Shown: positions 1 to 10,691, counted from the first letter of the stretch. The stretch: 64,000 nucleotides of DNA from Klebsiella terrigena (GCF_006539725.1 NZ_BJNO01000014.1:1-64000), one strand, 5' to 3'. Notes: generated by a model from the sequence alone, not told the origin. Numbers and translations are program-made.

Positions 1-178
1 GCTTGAAATACACAAAATCATTCAAGCTACGCCGGGGCGGGCAAACAAAGCCAACCAAGAGGCAGCTTGAAATACACAAAATCATTCAAGCTGCGCCGGG
101 GCGGGCAAACGAAGCCAGCAAAGAGGCAAGCTTGAAATACACAAAATCATTCATGCTGCATCGAGGCGGCAAGGGAAG
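1..178. repeat. Tandem repeat, about 2.7 copies of a 64-65 bp unit
   Basis: Three copies of a unit beginning GCTTGAAATACACAAAATCA start at 1, 65 and 130. Copies 1 and 2 are nearly identical over the whole unit. Copy 3 diverges in its second half and runs into the ERIC-like palindrome. Each unit carries CTTGAA...TTCAAG arms, a GC-rich middle and an AAGAGGCA-type end. A degenerate further unit follows the ERIC core (AACAAAGAGGCAGCCTGAA, 230-248). The whole unit repeats without unique spacers, so this is not a CRISPR. An open reading frame runs through it but has only repeat composition and is not called a gene. Confidence 0.85.
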
Positions 179-180
179 AA

Positions 181-216
181 ATCCCCAGGAGCATAGGCAA
201 CTATGTGACTGGGGTT
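181..216. repeat. ERIC-like palindromic repeat
   Basis: CCCCAG (183-188) pairs with CTGGGG (209-214), and inside it CATAG-GCAA-CTATG forms a second stem. The framing CCCCAGGAGC...GTGACTGGGG matches the central part of the enterobacterial ERIC/IRU element as I remember it. The inner part differs from the usual sequence but keeps the pairing, as expected for a compensated hairpin. It lies about 45 bp downstream of the hydrolase gene stop on the minus strand. Confidence 0.7.
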
Positions 217-261
217 TCTGAGTGCAGCCAACAAAGAGGCAGCCTGAAGGATGAAGTGTAT

Positions 262-903
262 TTAGGCCTGGCGCTCCGGCGCGCCGTGTACCATGGTATA
301 CGCGTAATCCACGCCCATGCCGTACGCGCCGCTATGTTCGCGAACCAGATCCATCACCGCGTCGTAGGTCTCTTTGCGCGACCAGTCGCGCTGGTACTCA
401 AGCAGCACCTGCTGCCAGGTTACCGGCACCGCGCCGGCCTGCACCATGCGGTCAATCGAGCGTTCATGCGCATCGACGGAGGTCCCGCCGGAAGTGTCGG
501 TCACAACGTACACTTCATATCCCTCTTCCAGCGCCATCAGCGCCGGGAACGTCAGGCAGACTTCGGTCCACAGCGCAGAAATAATCAGCTTCTTACGCCC
601 GGCAGCCTTAACCGCCTTAACGAAACCCGCATCTTCCCAGGAGTTCATTGAGGTACGTTCTATCGGTTTAACCTGCGGGTGCACCGCCAGCAGTTCTGGC
701 CAGATATAGCCGCTAAAGCTCTTTGTTTCCACGGAGGTGTAAATCACCGGAACATTAAAAATCTTGCCCGCTTTGGCCAGCGCAACGGTATTATTTTTAA
801 GCGTCTGGCGATCGATATTGGCGACACCAAACGACATCTGCGGCTGATGGTCAATAAAGATAAGCGTTGAGTTGGTTGGATCAATCAGTTCCCGAATAGA
901 CAT
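262..903 (-). CDS. YcaC-like isochorismatase-family cysteine hydrolase
   Basis: This 213-residue protein has the isochorismatase-like alpha/beta hydrolase fold. The family acts on amides or related small substrates through an Asp-Lys-Cys type triad. Asp18 (FIDHQ) and the nucleophile Cys116 (WTEVCLTF) are visible. Around residue 83, where a basic residue is expected, there is an Arg, as in YcaC. The blocks FVKAVKA and VVTDTSGG also resemble E. coli YcaC, so it belongs to that branch rather than to true isochorismatases. It has no signal peptide and should be cytoplasmic. It is transcribed away from a LysR-type gene with a 292 bp gap, a usual regulator-target arrangement, so that regulator probably controls it. 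The substrate is unknown. Confidence 0.85.
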   Translation of the reverse strand: MSIRELIDPTNSTLIFIDHQPQMSFGVANIDRQTLKNNTVALAKAGKIFNVPVIYTSVETKSFSGYIWPELLAVHPQVKPIERTSMNSWEDAGFVKAVKAAGRKKLIISALWTEVCLTFPALMALEEGYEVYVVTDTSGGTSVDAHERSIDRMVQAGAVPVTWQQVLLEYQRDWSRKETYDAVMDLVREHSGAYGMGVDYAYTMVHGAPERQA

Positions 904-1195
904 AACATACCTTCTTAATCAATAAGTTAAAAAGAGACAATCAGCGCTGTTGTGGGTCTGGATCCTGACGGATAAAGCATGGTGAGTATAGTCAGTAATT
1001 TCTAACGAGTTATTAAAGAAATTTTTCTAATTTATTTCAAAAATAAAAGGCAAGAAATAAAAAACCCGCTATTGCCGAAGAGGGTGATAATGATGTTTAT
1101 CAAAAAATTGCGGGTAACGGTTCTAAATTATTCACTGGTATTGAGCAACTGGCTTCGGTAAAACAGAGGAATTATTTATTACCGGTAAGCCACCG

Positions 1196-2098
1196 ATGCG
1201 CCTGAATCTTGATGTCCTGCAGATCCTCGATGCCCTGGAGACCCATGGCTCCTTCGCTACCGCTGCAGAATCGCTCTATAAAACGCCCGCCGCCCTGAGC
1301 TACATGATCCAAAAGCTGGAAAGCGATCTCGGTATCACCCTGCTGGATCGCAGCGGACACCGGGCGAAGTTTACCGATACCGGCACAATGGTGCTGGAAA
1401 AGGGTCGGCTGCTGCTCAATGCGGCAAAGGATCTGGAAAAGCAGGCGCTGCAGCTGAATGCCGGCTGGGAGCGGGATCTGGCCATCGCGCTGGACGCCTC
1501 CTTCCCTTTCGATCGTCTACTCCCGCTTATCGACGCGTTTTACGCGCAAAATCCGCAAACCCGCCTCAATTTTACCCACCATACGCTGGCGGGTGCCTGG
1601 GAAGAGCTGACCCGTAACGGGGCGGATATCATTCTTGGCGCGATCAACGAACCGCCGACCTCCGCCGAATGGTCGTGGAAAATGCTCGGCACGCTGGATA
1701 ACGTCTTTGTGGTCGCGCCTGGCCACCCGCTGGCGGAAACGGTACAACCGCTGACCAACAAGCAGCTCAGCCTGCATCGCGCGGTAGTGATCAGCGATAG
1801 CGCCCGCCACTGCCACCCGCTCAACAGCAACCTTCTCACCGAGCAGTCGCAAATTCGCGTCGATGACTTTGCCAGCAAGGTCGCGCTGCTGCGGGCCGGG
1901 ATCGGCTGCGGTTTTCTCCCCCGTCACGTCGCCCGGCCGTGGCTGGCGAGCGGCGAGCTGGTGGAGAAAACCGTCATCTCTTTTCGCGAAAAGGATATCG
2001 CCTACATGGCCTGGCGTACGGATAACGACGGCCTGGCCCAGCGCTGGTGGCGGGAAGCCATTCTCGAAGAGCCGTTTCTACACCAGCTTTATCCCTGA
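1196..2098 (+). CDS. LysR-type transcriptional regulator (YhaJ-like)
   Basis: This 300-residue LysR-family regulator has a winged helix-turn-helix over about residues 3-62 ([33 protein letters not shown]) and an effector-binding domain from about residue 88. The N-terminal part is close to E. coli YhaJ (SYMIQKLE and FDRSGHRTKFT-type blocks), so it belongs to that subgroup, but it is not the yhaJ locus. It is divergent from the YcaC-like hydrolase gene and is its likely regulator. Its stop overlaps the convergent malZ stop by 10 bp. The start ATG was kept because the conserved HTH begins at once; GAGGAATT lies about 20 bp upstream and is rather far for a ribosome site. Confidence 0.88.
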   Translation: MRLNLDVLQILDALETHGSFATAAESLYKTPAALSYMIQKLESDLGITLLDRSGHRAKFTDTGTMVLEKGRLLLNAAKDLEKQALQLNAGWERDLAIALDASFPFDRLLPLIDAFYAQNPQTRLNFTHHTLAGAWEELTRNGADIILGAINEPPTSAEWSWKMLGTLDNVFVVAPGHPLAETVQPLTNKQLSLHRAVVISDSARHCHPLNSNLLTEQSQIRVDDFASKVALLRAGIGCGFLPRHVARPWLASGELVEKTVISFREKDIAYMAWRTDNDGLAQRWWREAILEEPFLHQLYP

Positions 2099-3912
2099 CG
2101 GCTAAACCAAACGCAGGCCGAGATGGCAGGAAGCGTCAGCACGCCGTCGTGCAGCGCTCCGCTGCCCTCTTTGAGCTGCCACTCGCCCACGTCCAGCAGC
2201 GGTGAATCCTCCACCACCACCTCACAGGCTTCACCGCGGTTGATAGCCACCAGCACGCGCTGATTTTTATACACCCGAGCAAATACCACCACGTTTTCTT
2301 CGGCATAAATCACCTGACACCCGCCGTAGCGCAGCGCCTGGTTTGCCTTGCGCAGCTTCGCCATGCGTTTATACAGGCCCAGCAGCGTAGCGTCCTGCAA
2401 AGCCGGGTCCCACGGGAAGGGTTTGCGGCAGAACGGATCGTTATTGCCATCAACGCCCACTTCGTCGCCGTAGTAAATGCACGGCACTCCCGGCCAGCAG
2501 AACAGCCAAACCACCGCCAGCGGCAGACGCGCAACGTCCTTACCCAGCAGCGACTTAAAGCGCGCCGTATCGTGGCTATCAAGCTGGTTAAACATCCGCA
2601 GCTGCTGCTGGTGCGACAGCCCGGCGCGGTAGTTATCCATCCACGCCACGCAGGTTTGCGCATCTATCTTCTGCGGATCGTAAGAGATATCGGTATTTGC
2701 CAGGAAGCCCCACAGCGGGAAGGTAAACCCGCGGTAGTTCATCGCCGAATCTTCGGCATCGGCCTGCAGCCACTGGCGCGCATCGCCGAAATGTTCGCCA
2801 AAGACAAAGGATTCCGGCTGCGTCTCCTTTGCCGCCTGGGTTATACCGGCGATATGGCGCAGGTTATTACGCGCCCCGCCGCCTTCCCCCAGCATATGCA
2901 CCACGTCGAGGCGCCAGCCGTCCATGCTCCACGGCGCCTTCAGCCAGTAACGCACGATGCTGTCTTCCCCGGCGTAGATTTCGTTGATCAGGCTGGTCGA
3001 TCGATAATCCAGCTTCGGCAGGCTGGCGTAGCCCAGCCAGCTATGCGCTTCCCCCTCGGGGGAAAAGGTGAACCAGTCGCGCCACGGTGAATCCGCGCTG
3101 TGGCAGGCTCCGCCGCTGCCGCGCTGGTGGCGGTCAAACCAGACGTGTGAATCTCCGGTATGGTTGAACACGCCGTCGAGGATCAGGCGCATCCCCTCCC
3201 GCTGCGTATTGTGCCGCAGGCGCAGCAGCGCGGCGTCCCCGCCAAACTGCGGATCGACGCGACGATAATCTTCGGTATCGTATTTATGCACGCTCGGCGC
3301 GACAAACACCGGATTCAGGTACAGCGCCGTGACGCCCAGCTGCTTGAGATACGGCAGCTTCTCGCTGATACCGTCCAGATCGCCGCCGTAGAAGGTTGAG
3401 CCGCCCGCCTCGCCGGTTAACGGTTCATCCCACTGCTTCTGAACGATATCCTGTCCCGCAGCGTGGTGATGGTAGGGCTGGTCCTGCTCGGCCTGGCGCG
3501 GTTCGCTGCGCGCAAAGCGGTCAGGAAAGATTTGATAAAAGACCTGATCGGCAACCCACTGCGGGCCGCTGTCCGGCAGATCGACCGCAAACTGCTCCAG
3601 CCGCGCCGGCGGGAAGCGGTTAAAGCCCTGCGGGGTAAACCAGCGCTGCCGGTCGGCCCACAGCAGCTTGAAGCTATAGCGCCGACGCGGCTGGCCGCTG
3701 GCCAGATTAATCTCGCCGCGCCACGCGACGACGCCCGGCCGCGGCTCCTGGCGCAGGCGGTGCATCGGCAGCGAAAGCTCTTCGTTGTCTTCTTCCGCAC
3801 GCAGCGTAACGCGCTGCGGCAGCTCATCGCCGCTGACCCATAGGGTGATAAAGAGTCGTCCCTGCTGCTCCTTGATAAACGGGGCAACAGGCAGGTGCCA
3901 TGCCTTCAACAT
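2089..3912 (-). CDS. malZ: Maltodextrin glucosidase MalZ
   Basis: This cytoplasmic GH13 enzyme removes glucose from the reducing end of short maltodextrins. At 607 residues it is about the length of E. coli MalZ and reads as a close homologue throughout. An N-terminal beta domain is followed by the (beta/alpha)8 barrel. Visible catalytic blocks are [10 protein letters not shown], the nucleophile Asp336 (GWRLDVV), the acid/base Glu373 (FGEHFG) and His447-Asp448 (LDSHDTAR). The start is set at the ATG giving MLKAWHLP, which matches the E. coli N terminus and has AGAGGA 6 bp upstream; an upstream in-frame start would add 13 unlike residues. It is followed convergently by the LysR gene. Confidence 0.97.
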   Translation of the reverse strand: MLKAWHLPVAPFIKEQQGRLFITLWVSGDELPQRVTLRAEEDNEELSLPMHRLRQEPRPGVVAWRGEINLASGQPRRRYSFKLLWADRQRWFTPQGFNRFPPARLEQFAVDLPDSGPQWVADQVFYQIFPDRFARSEPRQAEQDQPYHHHAAGQDIVQKQWDEPLTGEAGGSTFYGGDLDGISEKLPYLKQLGVTALYLNPVFVAPSVHKYDTEDYRRVDPQFGGDAALLRLRHNTQREGMRLILDGVFNHTGDSHVWFDRHQRGSGGACHSADSPWRDWFTFSPEGEAHSWLGYASLPKLDYRSTSLINEIYAGEDSIVRYWLKAPWSMDGWRLDVVHMLGEGGGARNNLRHIAGITQAAKETQPESFVFGEHFGDARQWLQADAEDSAMNYRGFTFPLWGFLANTDISYDPQKIDAQTCVAWMDNYRAGLSHQQQLRMFNQLDSHDTARFKSLLGKDVARLPLAVVWLFCWPGVPCIYYGDEVGVDGNNDPFCRKPFPWDPALQDATLLGLYKRMAKLRKANQALRYGGCQVIYAEENVVVFARVYKNQRVLVAINRGEACEVVVEDSPLLDVGEWQLKEGSGALHDGVLTLPAISACVWFSRQG

Positions 3913-4030
3913 CGTTATTCCTCTCTGTACAGAATGGGCACACCTTGCCACAGCGCTCAGGGGTATGACTCATCATCGGCAGAATTATTGGGGGAGGAGA
4001 GCGGAGGAGGATATCGGAAAAGCGCCAATA

Positions 4031-4063
4031 GCCTGCCGGATAGCGCGCGCATATCCGGCAGGC
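4031..4063. repeat. REP-like palindrome between proY and malZ
   Basis: GCCTGCCGGATA (4031-4042) and TATCCGGCAGGC (4052-4063) form a perfect 12 bp stem around a 9-base GCGCGCGCA loop. The GCCGGAT...ATCCGGC arms are typical of enterobacterial REP/PU units. It sits just downstream of the proY stop and could stabilise the proY transcript end. There is no U-tract on either strand. Confidence 0.6.
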
Positions 4064-4074
4064 GAGCGGCCCGC

Positions 4075-5448
4075 CTAGCGGGCCTGCGCCAGCTGACGGT
4101 CGCGGCGAGTTTTCAGCTTCCAACCAACCAGCAGCAGCGCTATCCAGGCGAAGCCGACGTACAGGGAAATACGCGTATCCGGATGGTAGCCAATCAGCGC
4201 AATGATAAAGACGAGAAACGCCAGGCCTACCGCCGTGGTCGCCACGCCGCCCGGTACTTTAAATTTCAGCGCCCAGGCCTCTTCCGGCGGCAGACGGCGA
4301 CGGAAGGCAATCTGCGACAGCAGGATCATAATCCACACCCACACCGTCGCAAAGGTTGCCAGGGAGGCGATCACCAGGAAGACGTTTTCCGGCATGATGT
4401 AGTTGAGGTAGACCGCAAACAGCAGCGCGATGGTCATCACCATCACCGTCACCCACGGCACGCCGCGGCGCGACGTTTTGGCGAACATCTTAGGCGCGCT
4501 GCCCTGCTCGGCCATGCCGTGCAGCATGCGCCCGACGCCGAATACGTCGCTGTTAATCGCCGAAAGCGAGGCGGTCAGCACCACAAAGTTGAGGATGCTG
4601 GCGGCAAACGCGATGCCCATATGCTGGAAGGTTAAGACGAACGGGCTGCCGTTAGTCCCGACCTGGTTCCACGGATAAATAGACATAATCACGAACAGCG
4701 TGCCGACGTAGAACACCAGAATACGCATCGGGACCGAGTTGATGGCGCGCGGAATGGATTTCTCCGGGTCTTCCGCCTCCCCGGCGGTAATACCGATGAT
4801 TTCAATCCCGCCGTAGGCGAACATCACCATCTGCAGCGACATCACCATTCCCAGCCAGCCGTTGCTGAAGAAGCCGCCGTTGCTCCACAGATTGTGGATG
4901 CCGGTCGGCTGGCCGCCGTTGCCAATGCCCCAGATAATGATGCCGAAACCGGCGAGGATCATGATGATAATGGTGGCGACTTTAAAGAAGGAGAACCAGA
5001 ACTCCAGCTCGCCAAACACCTTCACGCTCATCAGGTTGACGGCACAGATAATCAGCACCACGCTGAGCACCCAGATCCAGTGCGGAACCGTCGGGAACCA
5101 GACGCCCATATAGATGCCGAAGGCCGTCACGTCGGCGATGGCGACAATCAGAATTTCAAAGCAGTAGGTCCAGCCGGTGATATAGCCCGCCAGCGGGCCG
5201 AGATAGTCCTGCGCGTAGCGTGAAAATGAGCTGGCGGCGGGGTTATGCACCGACATCTCGCCCAGCGCGCGCATAATAATGTACGCCGCCACGCCGCCGA
5301 TAATATAGGCCAGCAGCACGCTCGGGCCGGCCATTTTAATCGCATCGGCCGAACCATAGAACAGGCCGGTACCAATTGCCGAACCCAGCGCCATAAAGCG
5401 GATATGCCGGGTACTTAGCCCGCGCTTAAGTTTGTTACTACTTTCCAT
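4075..5448 (-). CDS. proY: Proline-specific permease ProY
   Basis: This 457-residue amino acid-polyamine-organocation (APC) permease has about 12 hydrophobic segments and lies in the inner membrane. It is almost identical to E. coli ProY as I recall it ([21 protein letters not shown] at the N terminus, [18 protein letters not shown], and an [20 protein letters not shown] block). E. coli ProY is a cryptic proline transporter. The gene lies between brnQ and malZ on the same strand as in E. coli. The start ATG gives [10 protein letters not shown], matching the family, and GGAGAAAAACGG lies upstream. An intrinsic terminator behind brnQ separates the two transport genes. Confidence 0.96.
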   Translation of the reverse strand: MESSNKLKRGLSTRHIRFMALGSAIGTGLFYGSADAIKMAGPSVLLAYIIGGVAAYIIMRALGEMSVHNPAASSFSRYAQDYLGPLAGYITGWTYCFEILIVAIADVTAFGIYMGVWFPTVPHWIWVLSVVLIICAVNLMSVKVFGELEFWFSFFKVATIIIMILAGFGIIIWGIGNGGQPTGIHNLWSNGGFFSNGWLGMVMSLQMVMFAYGGIEIIGITAGEAEDPEKSIPRAINSVPMRILVFYVGTLFVIMSIYPWNQVGTNGSPFVLTFQHMGIAFAASILNFVVLTASLSAINSDVFGVGRMLHGMAEQGSAPKMFAKTSRRGVPWVTVMVMTIALLFAVYLNYIMPENVFLVIASLATFATVWVWIMILLSQIAFRRRLPPEEAWALKFKVPGGVATTAVGLAFLVFIIALIGYHPDTRISLYVGFAWIALLLVGWKLKTRRDRQLAQAR

Positions 5449-5520
5449 CGTATTCCATGCCGTTTTTCTCCTTTAGCCTTCGTCGGGCGAAGATCAAAAG
5501 AGGATTACCTGAAAAACAAA

Positions 5521-5549
5521 AAACCACGGGACCTGAAGTCCCGTGGTTT
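5521..5549 (-). terminator. Intrinsic terminator of brnQ
   Basis: AAACCACGGGAC (5521-5532) and GTCCCGTGGTTT (5538-5549) form a perfect 12 bp stem with a 5-base loop. Read on the minus strand it is followed by TTTTGTTTTT. It lies 22 bp behind the brnQ stop and should end brnQ transcription before proY. Confidence 0.92.
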
Positions 5550-5571
5550 AACACTGATTTTTAAACGTCGG

Positions 5572-6891
5572 CTAGTGCGCGCTGGATGTCACCTGACGCC
5601 CTGCGGCGCGATCCCAAACCACCGCCAGAACCACCATCACGGCAGTCGGCATGAGCCAGGCCAGACCCTGCTCTGCCAAAGGCAGACGCGCGGTCCACGC
5701 CGGCAGCATATCGGCAAAGGCCGACGTTTTAATGCCGTCAATGATACCAAACATCAGGCTGATAAACATGGCCGGCGCAATAACGCGGGACGAATTATGC
5801 CACCAGTTGCGGGTAAAGCTTAATACCACCAGTGCGATACACGGCGGATAGATAGCCGTCAGCACCGGGATCGAAATCTGAATCAGGTGGCTCAGCCCGA
5901 GGTTGGAGACCGCCATCGAGAAGATGCCGAGAATAAACACCAGCGAGCGGTAGGAGAACGGCAGGTACTGGGCGAAAAATTCCGCACAGGCGCAGGTCAG
6001 GCCAACTGCGGTCACCAGGCAGGCAATGAAAATCAGCGCCGCCAGCATAAAGCTTCCCGCGCCACCGAAGGTGTGCTGGACGTACGAGTGCAGAATGGCC
6101 GCGCCGTTAGCCGACTGATCGACCAGGGTCGCGCTGTCGGAGCCGAGGCGGAACAGGGCCAGGTACAGCAACGTCAGGCCAACGCCTGCCATCAGGCCGG
6201 CCCACACGGTATAGCGGGTCAGCAGGCGCGCTTCGCTGACGCCACGAGAGCGGGCGGCGTTAACAATGACGATCCCGAAGACCATCGCGCCGAGGGTATC
6301 CATCGTCAGATAGCCGTTGACGAAGCCGTTTGAGAACGGCGCGGTGCGGTAGGCCTCCAGCGCGTTGCTGATCGGGCCTGCCGGCCAAATAATCGCCGCA
6401 ACGGCGAGAATAATCAGGGCAATGATTTTCAGCGGAGCGAGGAAATTGCCGACGGTATCCAGCAGCTTGCCGGGATATAACGAAACGAGGATCACCAGGG
6501 CGAAATAGATGACGCTATAAATCAGCAGCGGCATCGCGCCGTCGCCGGTCAGCGGGGCAATCCCCACTTCAAAGGAGACCGTCGCGGTACGCGGAGTCGC
6601 GAACAGCGGTCCTACCGCCAGGTAGCAGACGACGGCCAGCAGAATCCCCGCCACTTTGCCAATCGGGGTGCTCAGGCTTTCAACGCCGCCGCCGACTTTC
6701 GCCAGCGCCACGACCGTCAGCACCGGTAAACCCACGGCGGTGATCAGAAAGCCGATAGCGGCGGTCCAGACGTGTTCACCAGCCTGTAAACCAACCATTG
6801 GGGGGAAGATGATGTTGCCTGCACCGACGAACAGCGCGAAGGTCATAAAGCCCAACGCTATGATGTCGCGAGATTTTAACTGATGGGTCAT
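5572..6891 (-). CDS. brnQ: Branched-chain amino acid transporter BrnQ
   Basis: This 439-residue inner-membrane protein has about 12 hydrophobic segments. It belongs to the LIVCS family of sodium/proton-coupled leucine, isoleucine and valine symporters. The opening [19 protein letters not shown], the [14 protein letters not shown] block and the length match E. coli BrnQ. It keeps the E. coli position downstream of phoR on the same strand. The 410 bp gap to phoR contains a terminator behind phoR, so brnQ should have its own promoter. The 3' end carries a strong intrinsic terminator. Confidence 0.96.
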   Translation of the reverse strand: MTHQLKSRDIIALGFMTFALFVGAGNIIFPPMVGLQAGEHVWTAAIGFLITAVGLPVLTVVALAKVGGGVESLSTPIGKVAGILLAVVCYLAVGPLFATPRTATVSFEVGIAPLTGDGAMPLLIYSVIYFALVILVSLYPGKLLDTVGNFLAPLKIIALIILAVAAIIWPAGPISNALEAYRTAPFSNGFVNGYLTMDTLGAMVFGIVIVNAARSRGVSEARLLTRYTVWAGLMAGVGLTLLYLALFRLGSDSATLVDQSANGAAILHSYVQHTFGGAGSFMLAALIFIACLVTAVGLTCACAEFFAQYLPFSYRSLVFILGIFSMAVSNLGLSHLIQISIPVLTAIYPPCIALVVLSFTRNWWHNSSRVIAPAMFISLMFGIIDGIKTSAFADMLPAWTARLPLAEQGLAWLMPTAVMVVLAVVWDRAAGRQVTSSAH

Positions 6892-6929
6892 AAATTCATA
6901 CTGCCTGTGGATGTGGTGGTGTTAAACGG

Positions 6930-7220
6930 AAAAATACCGTGCCTTCCCTTAGGGATGATACAGCGGCTATTGCCGGAAACTCAGCGAGATATGCTCCCGA
7001 AGCGGCGTGGGAAAGAATTGTTTTTTGAAATACCACGCAAAAGCAGTCTGTCTACGACTGCATGGGGCGCAATTTAAACGCTTATAACGTTTTAAAGCAA
7101 GGCGGGATCGTAAAAGCAGATGATTATGCTAAGTCTACAATTTCAACCAGCGTTATTAACCATAATGAAGGAAAACATGTGGCCAATCATGCGAACAAAA
7201 AAGCAGCAGACGTTCGTTAA
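6930..7220 (+). pseudogene. AT-rich possible gene remnant in the brnQ-phoR gap
   Basis: The 409 bp between brnQ and phoR is much more AT-rich than its surroundings. One plus-strand frame reads like protein over about 95 codons (roughly 6930-7220) and is broken only by a TGA at 7026-7028. After that stop an ATG at 7062 opens 52 codons ending in TAA at 7220 (VKADDYAKSTIS and HVANHANKKAADVR segments). No ribosome site is evident and I do not recognise the sequence. It could be the decayed tail of a horizontally acquired gene, a small real gene from 7062, or chance. The brnQ promoter must also lie in this gap on the other strand. Confidence 0.3.
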
Positions 7221-7250
7221 TTACGCAGCTGAAAATTGACTGCAAACGAA

Positions 7251-7274
7251 AATGACCAGCCGGAGCTGGTCATT
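7251..7274 (-). terminator. Terminator of the phoBR operon
   Basis: AATGACCAGC (7251-7260) and GCTGGTCATT (7265-7274) form a perfect 10 bp stem with the tetraloop CGGA. On the minus strand it is followed by TTCGTTTG. It lies 26 bp behind the phoR stop. Confidence 0.75.
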
Positions 7275-7300
7275 GACAAGTTATGTTGACAGCGCGGCGT

Positions 7301-8596
7301 CTAGTCGCTTTTTTTGGCAATTAAACGTTCCGGCAGCAGGAAGCTAAACCGCGTTCCTTTACCGGGCGTGCTCTCAATATCCAGCCGGCTGTCGTGATGG
7401 TTGACCGCATGCTTAACGATAGCCAGTCCCAGGCCGCTGCCCCCGGTTTGCCGCGAGCGCGCTTTATCCACGCGATAGAAGCGCTCGGTCAGCCGCGGAA
7501 TATGCTCGGGCGCGATCCCCGGGCCGTTATCCTCAACGCTAAACAGCGCGCCGTGCGGCGCTTTCTGCCAGCTGACGGTAATTTCCGTTCCCTCCGGCGT
7601 ATGGTTGACCGCGTTATACACCAGATTCGAGATCGCGCTGCGCAGCTGCTCATCGTTACCGAGCACCTGCAGCGACTCATCGACCACAAAGTGCAGGGTA
7701 TGCTTTTTCTGGCTGAGCGTTTGCGCCTCGCGCTCGACAACCCGCAGCATCATCGGCACGTCAATTTTGTCGTTCATCGCCAGAACCGGGGCCGCTTCAA
7801 TACGCGACAGGGTCAGCAGCTGTTTAACCAATCCCTCCATACGCTGAGTTTGCTCGCGCATGGTATGCAGGGCCTTTTCCCGCGTCATCCCTTCCAGCAC
7901 CTGCTCCTGCATCATCTCCAGATACCCCTGCAGCACCGTTAGCGGCGTGCGCAGCTCGTGGCTAACGTTGGCAAAAAAGTTGCGCCGGGCGCCTTCAAGC
8001 TGGTGCATCTGCGTCACGTCGCGCGCCACCATCAGCATCTGCTTATCGCTGTAGGGCATCACGCGGATTTCCAGATGACGGGCGTTATTAAGGATCAGAT
8101 TAAGCGGTTTGCTGAAATCTTTGCTTTTGAGGTAGTTGGCAAATTCAGGATAGCGCAGGAGGTTAAGGATATTTTGTCCGCTGTCGTCCGGCCAGCGCAG
8201 ATTGAGGATCTGCTGTGCCAGGCCGTTACACCAGAAGATCGCCCCCTCCTCGGTGGTCAGCACCACCGCGTCGGGCAGCGATTCCGCCCCGCTGCGAAAG
8301 CGTTTGATCAGGCTGCCCAGCTCGCGTCGGCGTTTTTTATTACGCATCTGCATCTGGTGGAGGCCGTACAGCAGCGGTTCCCAGCTGCCGCTCCCCGGCG
8401 GTGGCGTCATGCTGCGGTCCACCCACAGCCACCACGAAAGACGTAATAAATTCCAGAAATGCCAGATAAGAAGTCCGGTCACCGCCGCCAGTAAGAACCA
8501 CGGCAAATGACCAAATAGCGCCCCGAGAATCAGGGCCGGGATACAAGATAAGAAAAGCTCAAGCGCCAGCCTTTTCCATGACAGCCGTTCCAGCAC
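7301..8596 (-). CDS. phoR: Phosphate regulon sensor kinase PhoR
   Basis: This inner-membrane histidine kinase phosphorylates PhoB when external phosphate is low and is held inactive through the Pst transporter and PhoU. At 431 residues it equals the E. coli length. It has two N-terminal membrane segments (about residues 12-50), a cytoplasmic charged region, a PAS domain (about 98-200), the HisKA helix with phospho-acceptor His213 ([10 protein letters not shown]), and the ATPase domain with the N box (NLVYNAVNH), G1 (VEDNGPGI) and G2 ([11 protein letters not shown]) motifs. It begins 21 bp after the phoB stop, so phoB and phoR form one operon. Confidence 0.98.
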   Translation of the reverse strand: MLERLSWKRLALELFLSCIPALILGALFGHLPWFLLAAVTGLLIWHFWNLLRLSWWLWVDRSMTPPPGSGSWEPLLYGLHQMQMRNKKRRRELGSLIKRFRSGAESLPDAVVLTTEEGAIFWCNGLAQQILNLRWPDDSGQNILNLLRYPEFANYLKSKDFSKPLNLILNNARHLEIRVMPYSDKQMLMVARDVTQMHQLEGARRNFFANVSHELRTPLTVLQGYLEMMQEQVLEGMTREKALHTMREQTQRMEGLVKQLLTLSRIEAAPVLAMNDKIDVPMMLRVVEREAQTLSQKKHTLHFVVDESLQVLGNDEQLRSAISNLVYNAVNHTPEGTEITVSWQKAPHGALFSVEDNGPGIAPEHIPRLTERFYRVDKARSRQTGGSGLGLAIVKHAVNHHDSRLDIESTPGKGTRFSFLLPERLIAKKSD

Positions 8597-8617
8597 GGTT
8601 CACACTCCTGTCGACAT

Positions 8618-9307
8618 TCAGAAACGGGCGGAGAAACGATATCCCGTGCCGCGAACCGTTTGTACCATCCGGTCATGGCCACTGTGTTCCAGCGCTTTAC
8701 GCAGACGGCGAATATGCACGTCTACCGTTCGGTCTTCTACATACACGTTGGTTCCCCAGACGTGATTCAGCAGCTGCTCGCGGCTGTATACGCGTTCCGG
8801 ATGGGTCATAAAGAAGTGTAATAACTTAAACTCGGTCGGTCCCATGTCCAGCGGGTTTTCGCCGGTCATCACGCGATGGGAGGAGGGATCGAGGCTCAGC
8901 CCCTGCATTTCAATCACCTCTTCCACCGCCATCGGGGAAATGCGCCGCATCACGGCTTTGATTCGCGCCACCAGCTCTTTCGGCGAGAAAGGCTTGGTGA
9001 TGTAATCGTCGGCGCCGGTCTCGAGGCCGCGAACGCGATCTTCCTCTTCACCGCGAGCGGTCAGCATCACCACCGGAATATCGCGGGTCATCGCCTCACG
9101 CTTAAGCTGCTTAATAAACTGCAGGCCCGAACCACCCGGCAGCATCCAGTCAAGGAGAATCAGATCGGGCCAGGGTTCATTGAGCTGGTTCACCGCGCTG
9201 TCAAAATCTTCCGCCTCGACGGGCTGAAAGCCGTTTTGTTCCAGAACAAAGCAGACCATTTCGCGGATTGGAGCTTCATCTTCAACGACCAGAATTCTTC
9301 TCGCCAT
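8618..9307 (-). CDS. phoB: Phosphate regulon response regulator PhoB
   Basis: This DNA-binding response regulator activates the Pho regulon by binding Pho boxes and contacting sigma-70. It has 229 residues. The receiver domain shows the acidic pair Glu9/Asp10, phospho-acceptor Asp53 (LLDWMLPG) and the conserved Thr and Lys ([20 protein letters not shown]). The OmpR-type winged helix follows from about residue 130 ([37 protein letters not shown]). A Pho box 50 bp upstream implies autoregulation. The gene is divergent from sbcD, as in E. coli. Confidence 0.98.
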   Translation of the reverse strand: MARRILVVEDEAPIREMVCFVLEQNGFQPVEAEDFDSAVNQLNEPWPDLILLDWMLPGGSGLQFIKQLKREAMTRDIPVVMLTARGEEEDRVRGLETGADDYITKPFSPKELVARIKAVMRRISPMAVEEVIEMQGLSLDPSSHRVMTGENPLDMGPTEFKLLHFFMTHPERVYSREQLLNHVWGTNVYVEDRTVDVHIRRLRKALEHSGHDRMVQTVRGTGYRFSARF

Positions 9308-9356
9308 TATTTACCCTGTATTTTTTAGCCATCAGTATAGAGTGCGGCGCCATTAT

Positions 9357-9374
9357 GCGTCAGTTTTGTGACAG
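9357..9374 (-). promoter_or_regulatory. Pho box of the phoBR promoter
   Basis: On the minus strand the sequence reads CTGTCAC-AAAA-CTGACGC, a 7-4-7 direct repeat. The surrounding stretch TTTTTTCATAAAT...GCATAAT is nearly the E. coli phoB promoter as I recall it. It lies 50-67 bp upstream of the phoB start and should allow PhoB to activate its own operon. Confidence 0.85.
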
Positions 9375-9429
9375 ATTTATGAAAAAAATGGTCGCCTGAC
9401 GATCGAGGATTTTGAATTATGACACGCAC

Positions 9430-9457
9430 TTAACTCCCCCTGCGTCGATGGTATAAT
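9430..9457 (+). promoter_or_regulatory. Candidate sigma-70 promoter of sbcDC
   Basis: A perfect -10 hexamer TATAAT lies at 9452-9457. TTAACT at 9430-9435 is a possible -35 (4 of 6) with a 16 bp spacer. The predicted start site is about 25 bp upstream of the sbcD ATG. Confidence 0.5.
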
Positions 9458-9488
9458 GGCGGCAACGCTCTTAGGCAACGGAATATTT

Positions 9489-10691
9489 ATGCGCATCATT
9501 CACACCTCTGACTGGCATCTCGGGCAAAACTTTTACAGCAAAAGCCGCGCCGCTGAGCATGCGGCCTTTCTCGACTGGCTGCTGGCCAGCGCGCAGGAGC
9601 ACGAGGTCGATGCCATTATTGTCGCCGGCGATATCTTTGATACCGGCTCGCCGCCGAGCTACGCCCGCGAGCTCTATAACCACTTCGTGGTTCAGCTCCA
9701 GCAAACCGGCTGTCGGCTGGTGGTGCTGGCGGGCAACCATGATTCGGTTGCCACGCTGAATGAATCGCGCGACATCCTGGCCTTTTTAAAAACCACGGTC
9801 GTGGCGAACGCCGGCCATGCCCCCTTCGTTCTGCCGCTGCGCGACGGCTCGCCGGGGGCGATATTCTGCCCGGTCCCCTTCCTGCGCCCGCGCGAGCTGG
9901 TCACCAGCCAGGCCGGACACTCCAGCGGTGAAAAGCAGCAGCTGCTGCTCACCGCCATCAGCGACTACTATCAGCAGCAGTACCAGCAGGCCTGCGACCT
10001 GCGCGGCGACCGGCCGCTGCCGATTATCGCCAGCGGCCACCTGACCACCGTCGGCGCCAGCAAAAGCGACGCGGTGCGCGAAATCTACATCGGCACCCTC
10101 GATGCCTTCCCGGCCAGCCGTTTTCCTCCCGTCGACTATATCGCGCTGGGCCATATCCACCGGGCGCAGATCGTCGGCGGCTGCGAGCATATACGCTACA
10201 GCGGCTCGCCAATCTCCCTGAGCTTTGATGAGACCGGGAAAAGTAAAAGCGTCAATCTGGTGACCTTTACCGACGGCCGACTGACGGACGTTAGCCCGCT
10301 GACGGTGCCGATAGTTCAGCCGCTGGCGGTGCTAAAGGGCGATTTCGCCAGCATCAGCGAACAGCTTGACCAATGGCAGGACAGCGCGGAACTGCCCGCC
10401 GCCTGGCTGGATATTGAAATCACCAGCGATGAATATCTGCACGATATTCAGCGCCAGATCCAGGTCCGCTGCGAAGCGCTGCCGGTGGAAGTGCTGCTGG
10501 TGCGCCGCAGCCGCGCCCAGCGCGAGCGCATTCTGGCCGGCGAGCGGCGGGAAACCCTCAGCGAGCTGCGGGTTGAGGAGGTTTTTGCCCGTCGCCTGGC
10601 GCTGGAGAATCTCGAAGAGCCGCAGCAGCAGCGCCTCGAGCAGCTGTTCAACGAAACGCTGCACAGCCTGAACGGTGAGGAGCACCTGTGA
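9489..10691 (+). CDS. sbcD: Nuclease SbcCD subunit D
   Basis: This is the Mre11-type metallophosphoesterase subunit of SbcCD. The complex cleaves DNA hairpins and protein-blocked ends as an ATP-dependent double-strand exonuclease and single-strand endonuclease. It has 400 residues, as in E. coli. The five phosphoesterase motifs are visible: [23 protein letters not shown], the SGHLTT block and ALGHIHRAQ, providing the Mn-binding Asp, His and Asn residues. The start is set at the ATG giving [12 protein letters not shown], matching E. coli; an upstream start would add 11 unrelated residues. Its stop overlaps the GTG start of sbcC (GTGA), so translation is coupled. Confidence 0.97.
   Translation: MRIIHTSDWHLGQNFYSKSRAAEHAAFLDWLLASAQEHEVDAIIVAGDIFDTGSPPSYARELYNHFVVQLQQTGCRLVVLAGNHDSVATLNESRDILAFLKTTVVANAGHAPFVLPLRDGSPGAIFCPVPFLRPRELVTSQAGHSSGEKQQLLLTAISDYYQQQYQQACDLRGDRPLPIIASGHLTTVGASKSDAVREIYIGTLDAFPASRFPPVDYIALGHIHRAQIVGGCEHIRYSGSPISLSFDETGKSKSVNLVTFTDGRLTDVSPLTVPIVQPLAVLKGDFASISEQLDQWQDSAELPAAWLDIEITSDEYLHDIQRQIQVRCEALPVEVLLVRRSRAQRERILAGERRETLSELRVEEVFARRLALENLEEPQQQRLEQLFNETLHSLNGEEHL

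Noticed and set aside
1-178. Possible CRISPR array at the left end
   Set aside because: The complete 64-65 bp unit repeats, including the part that would be spacer, and no cas genes are near.
64-300. tRNA or small RNA gene near the left-end palindromes
   Set aside because: No cloverleaf, T-loop or terminator pattern; the structure is explained by the ERIC-like and tandem repeats.
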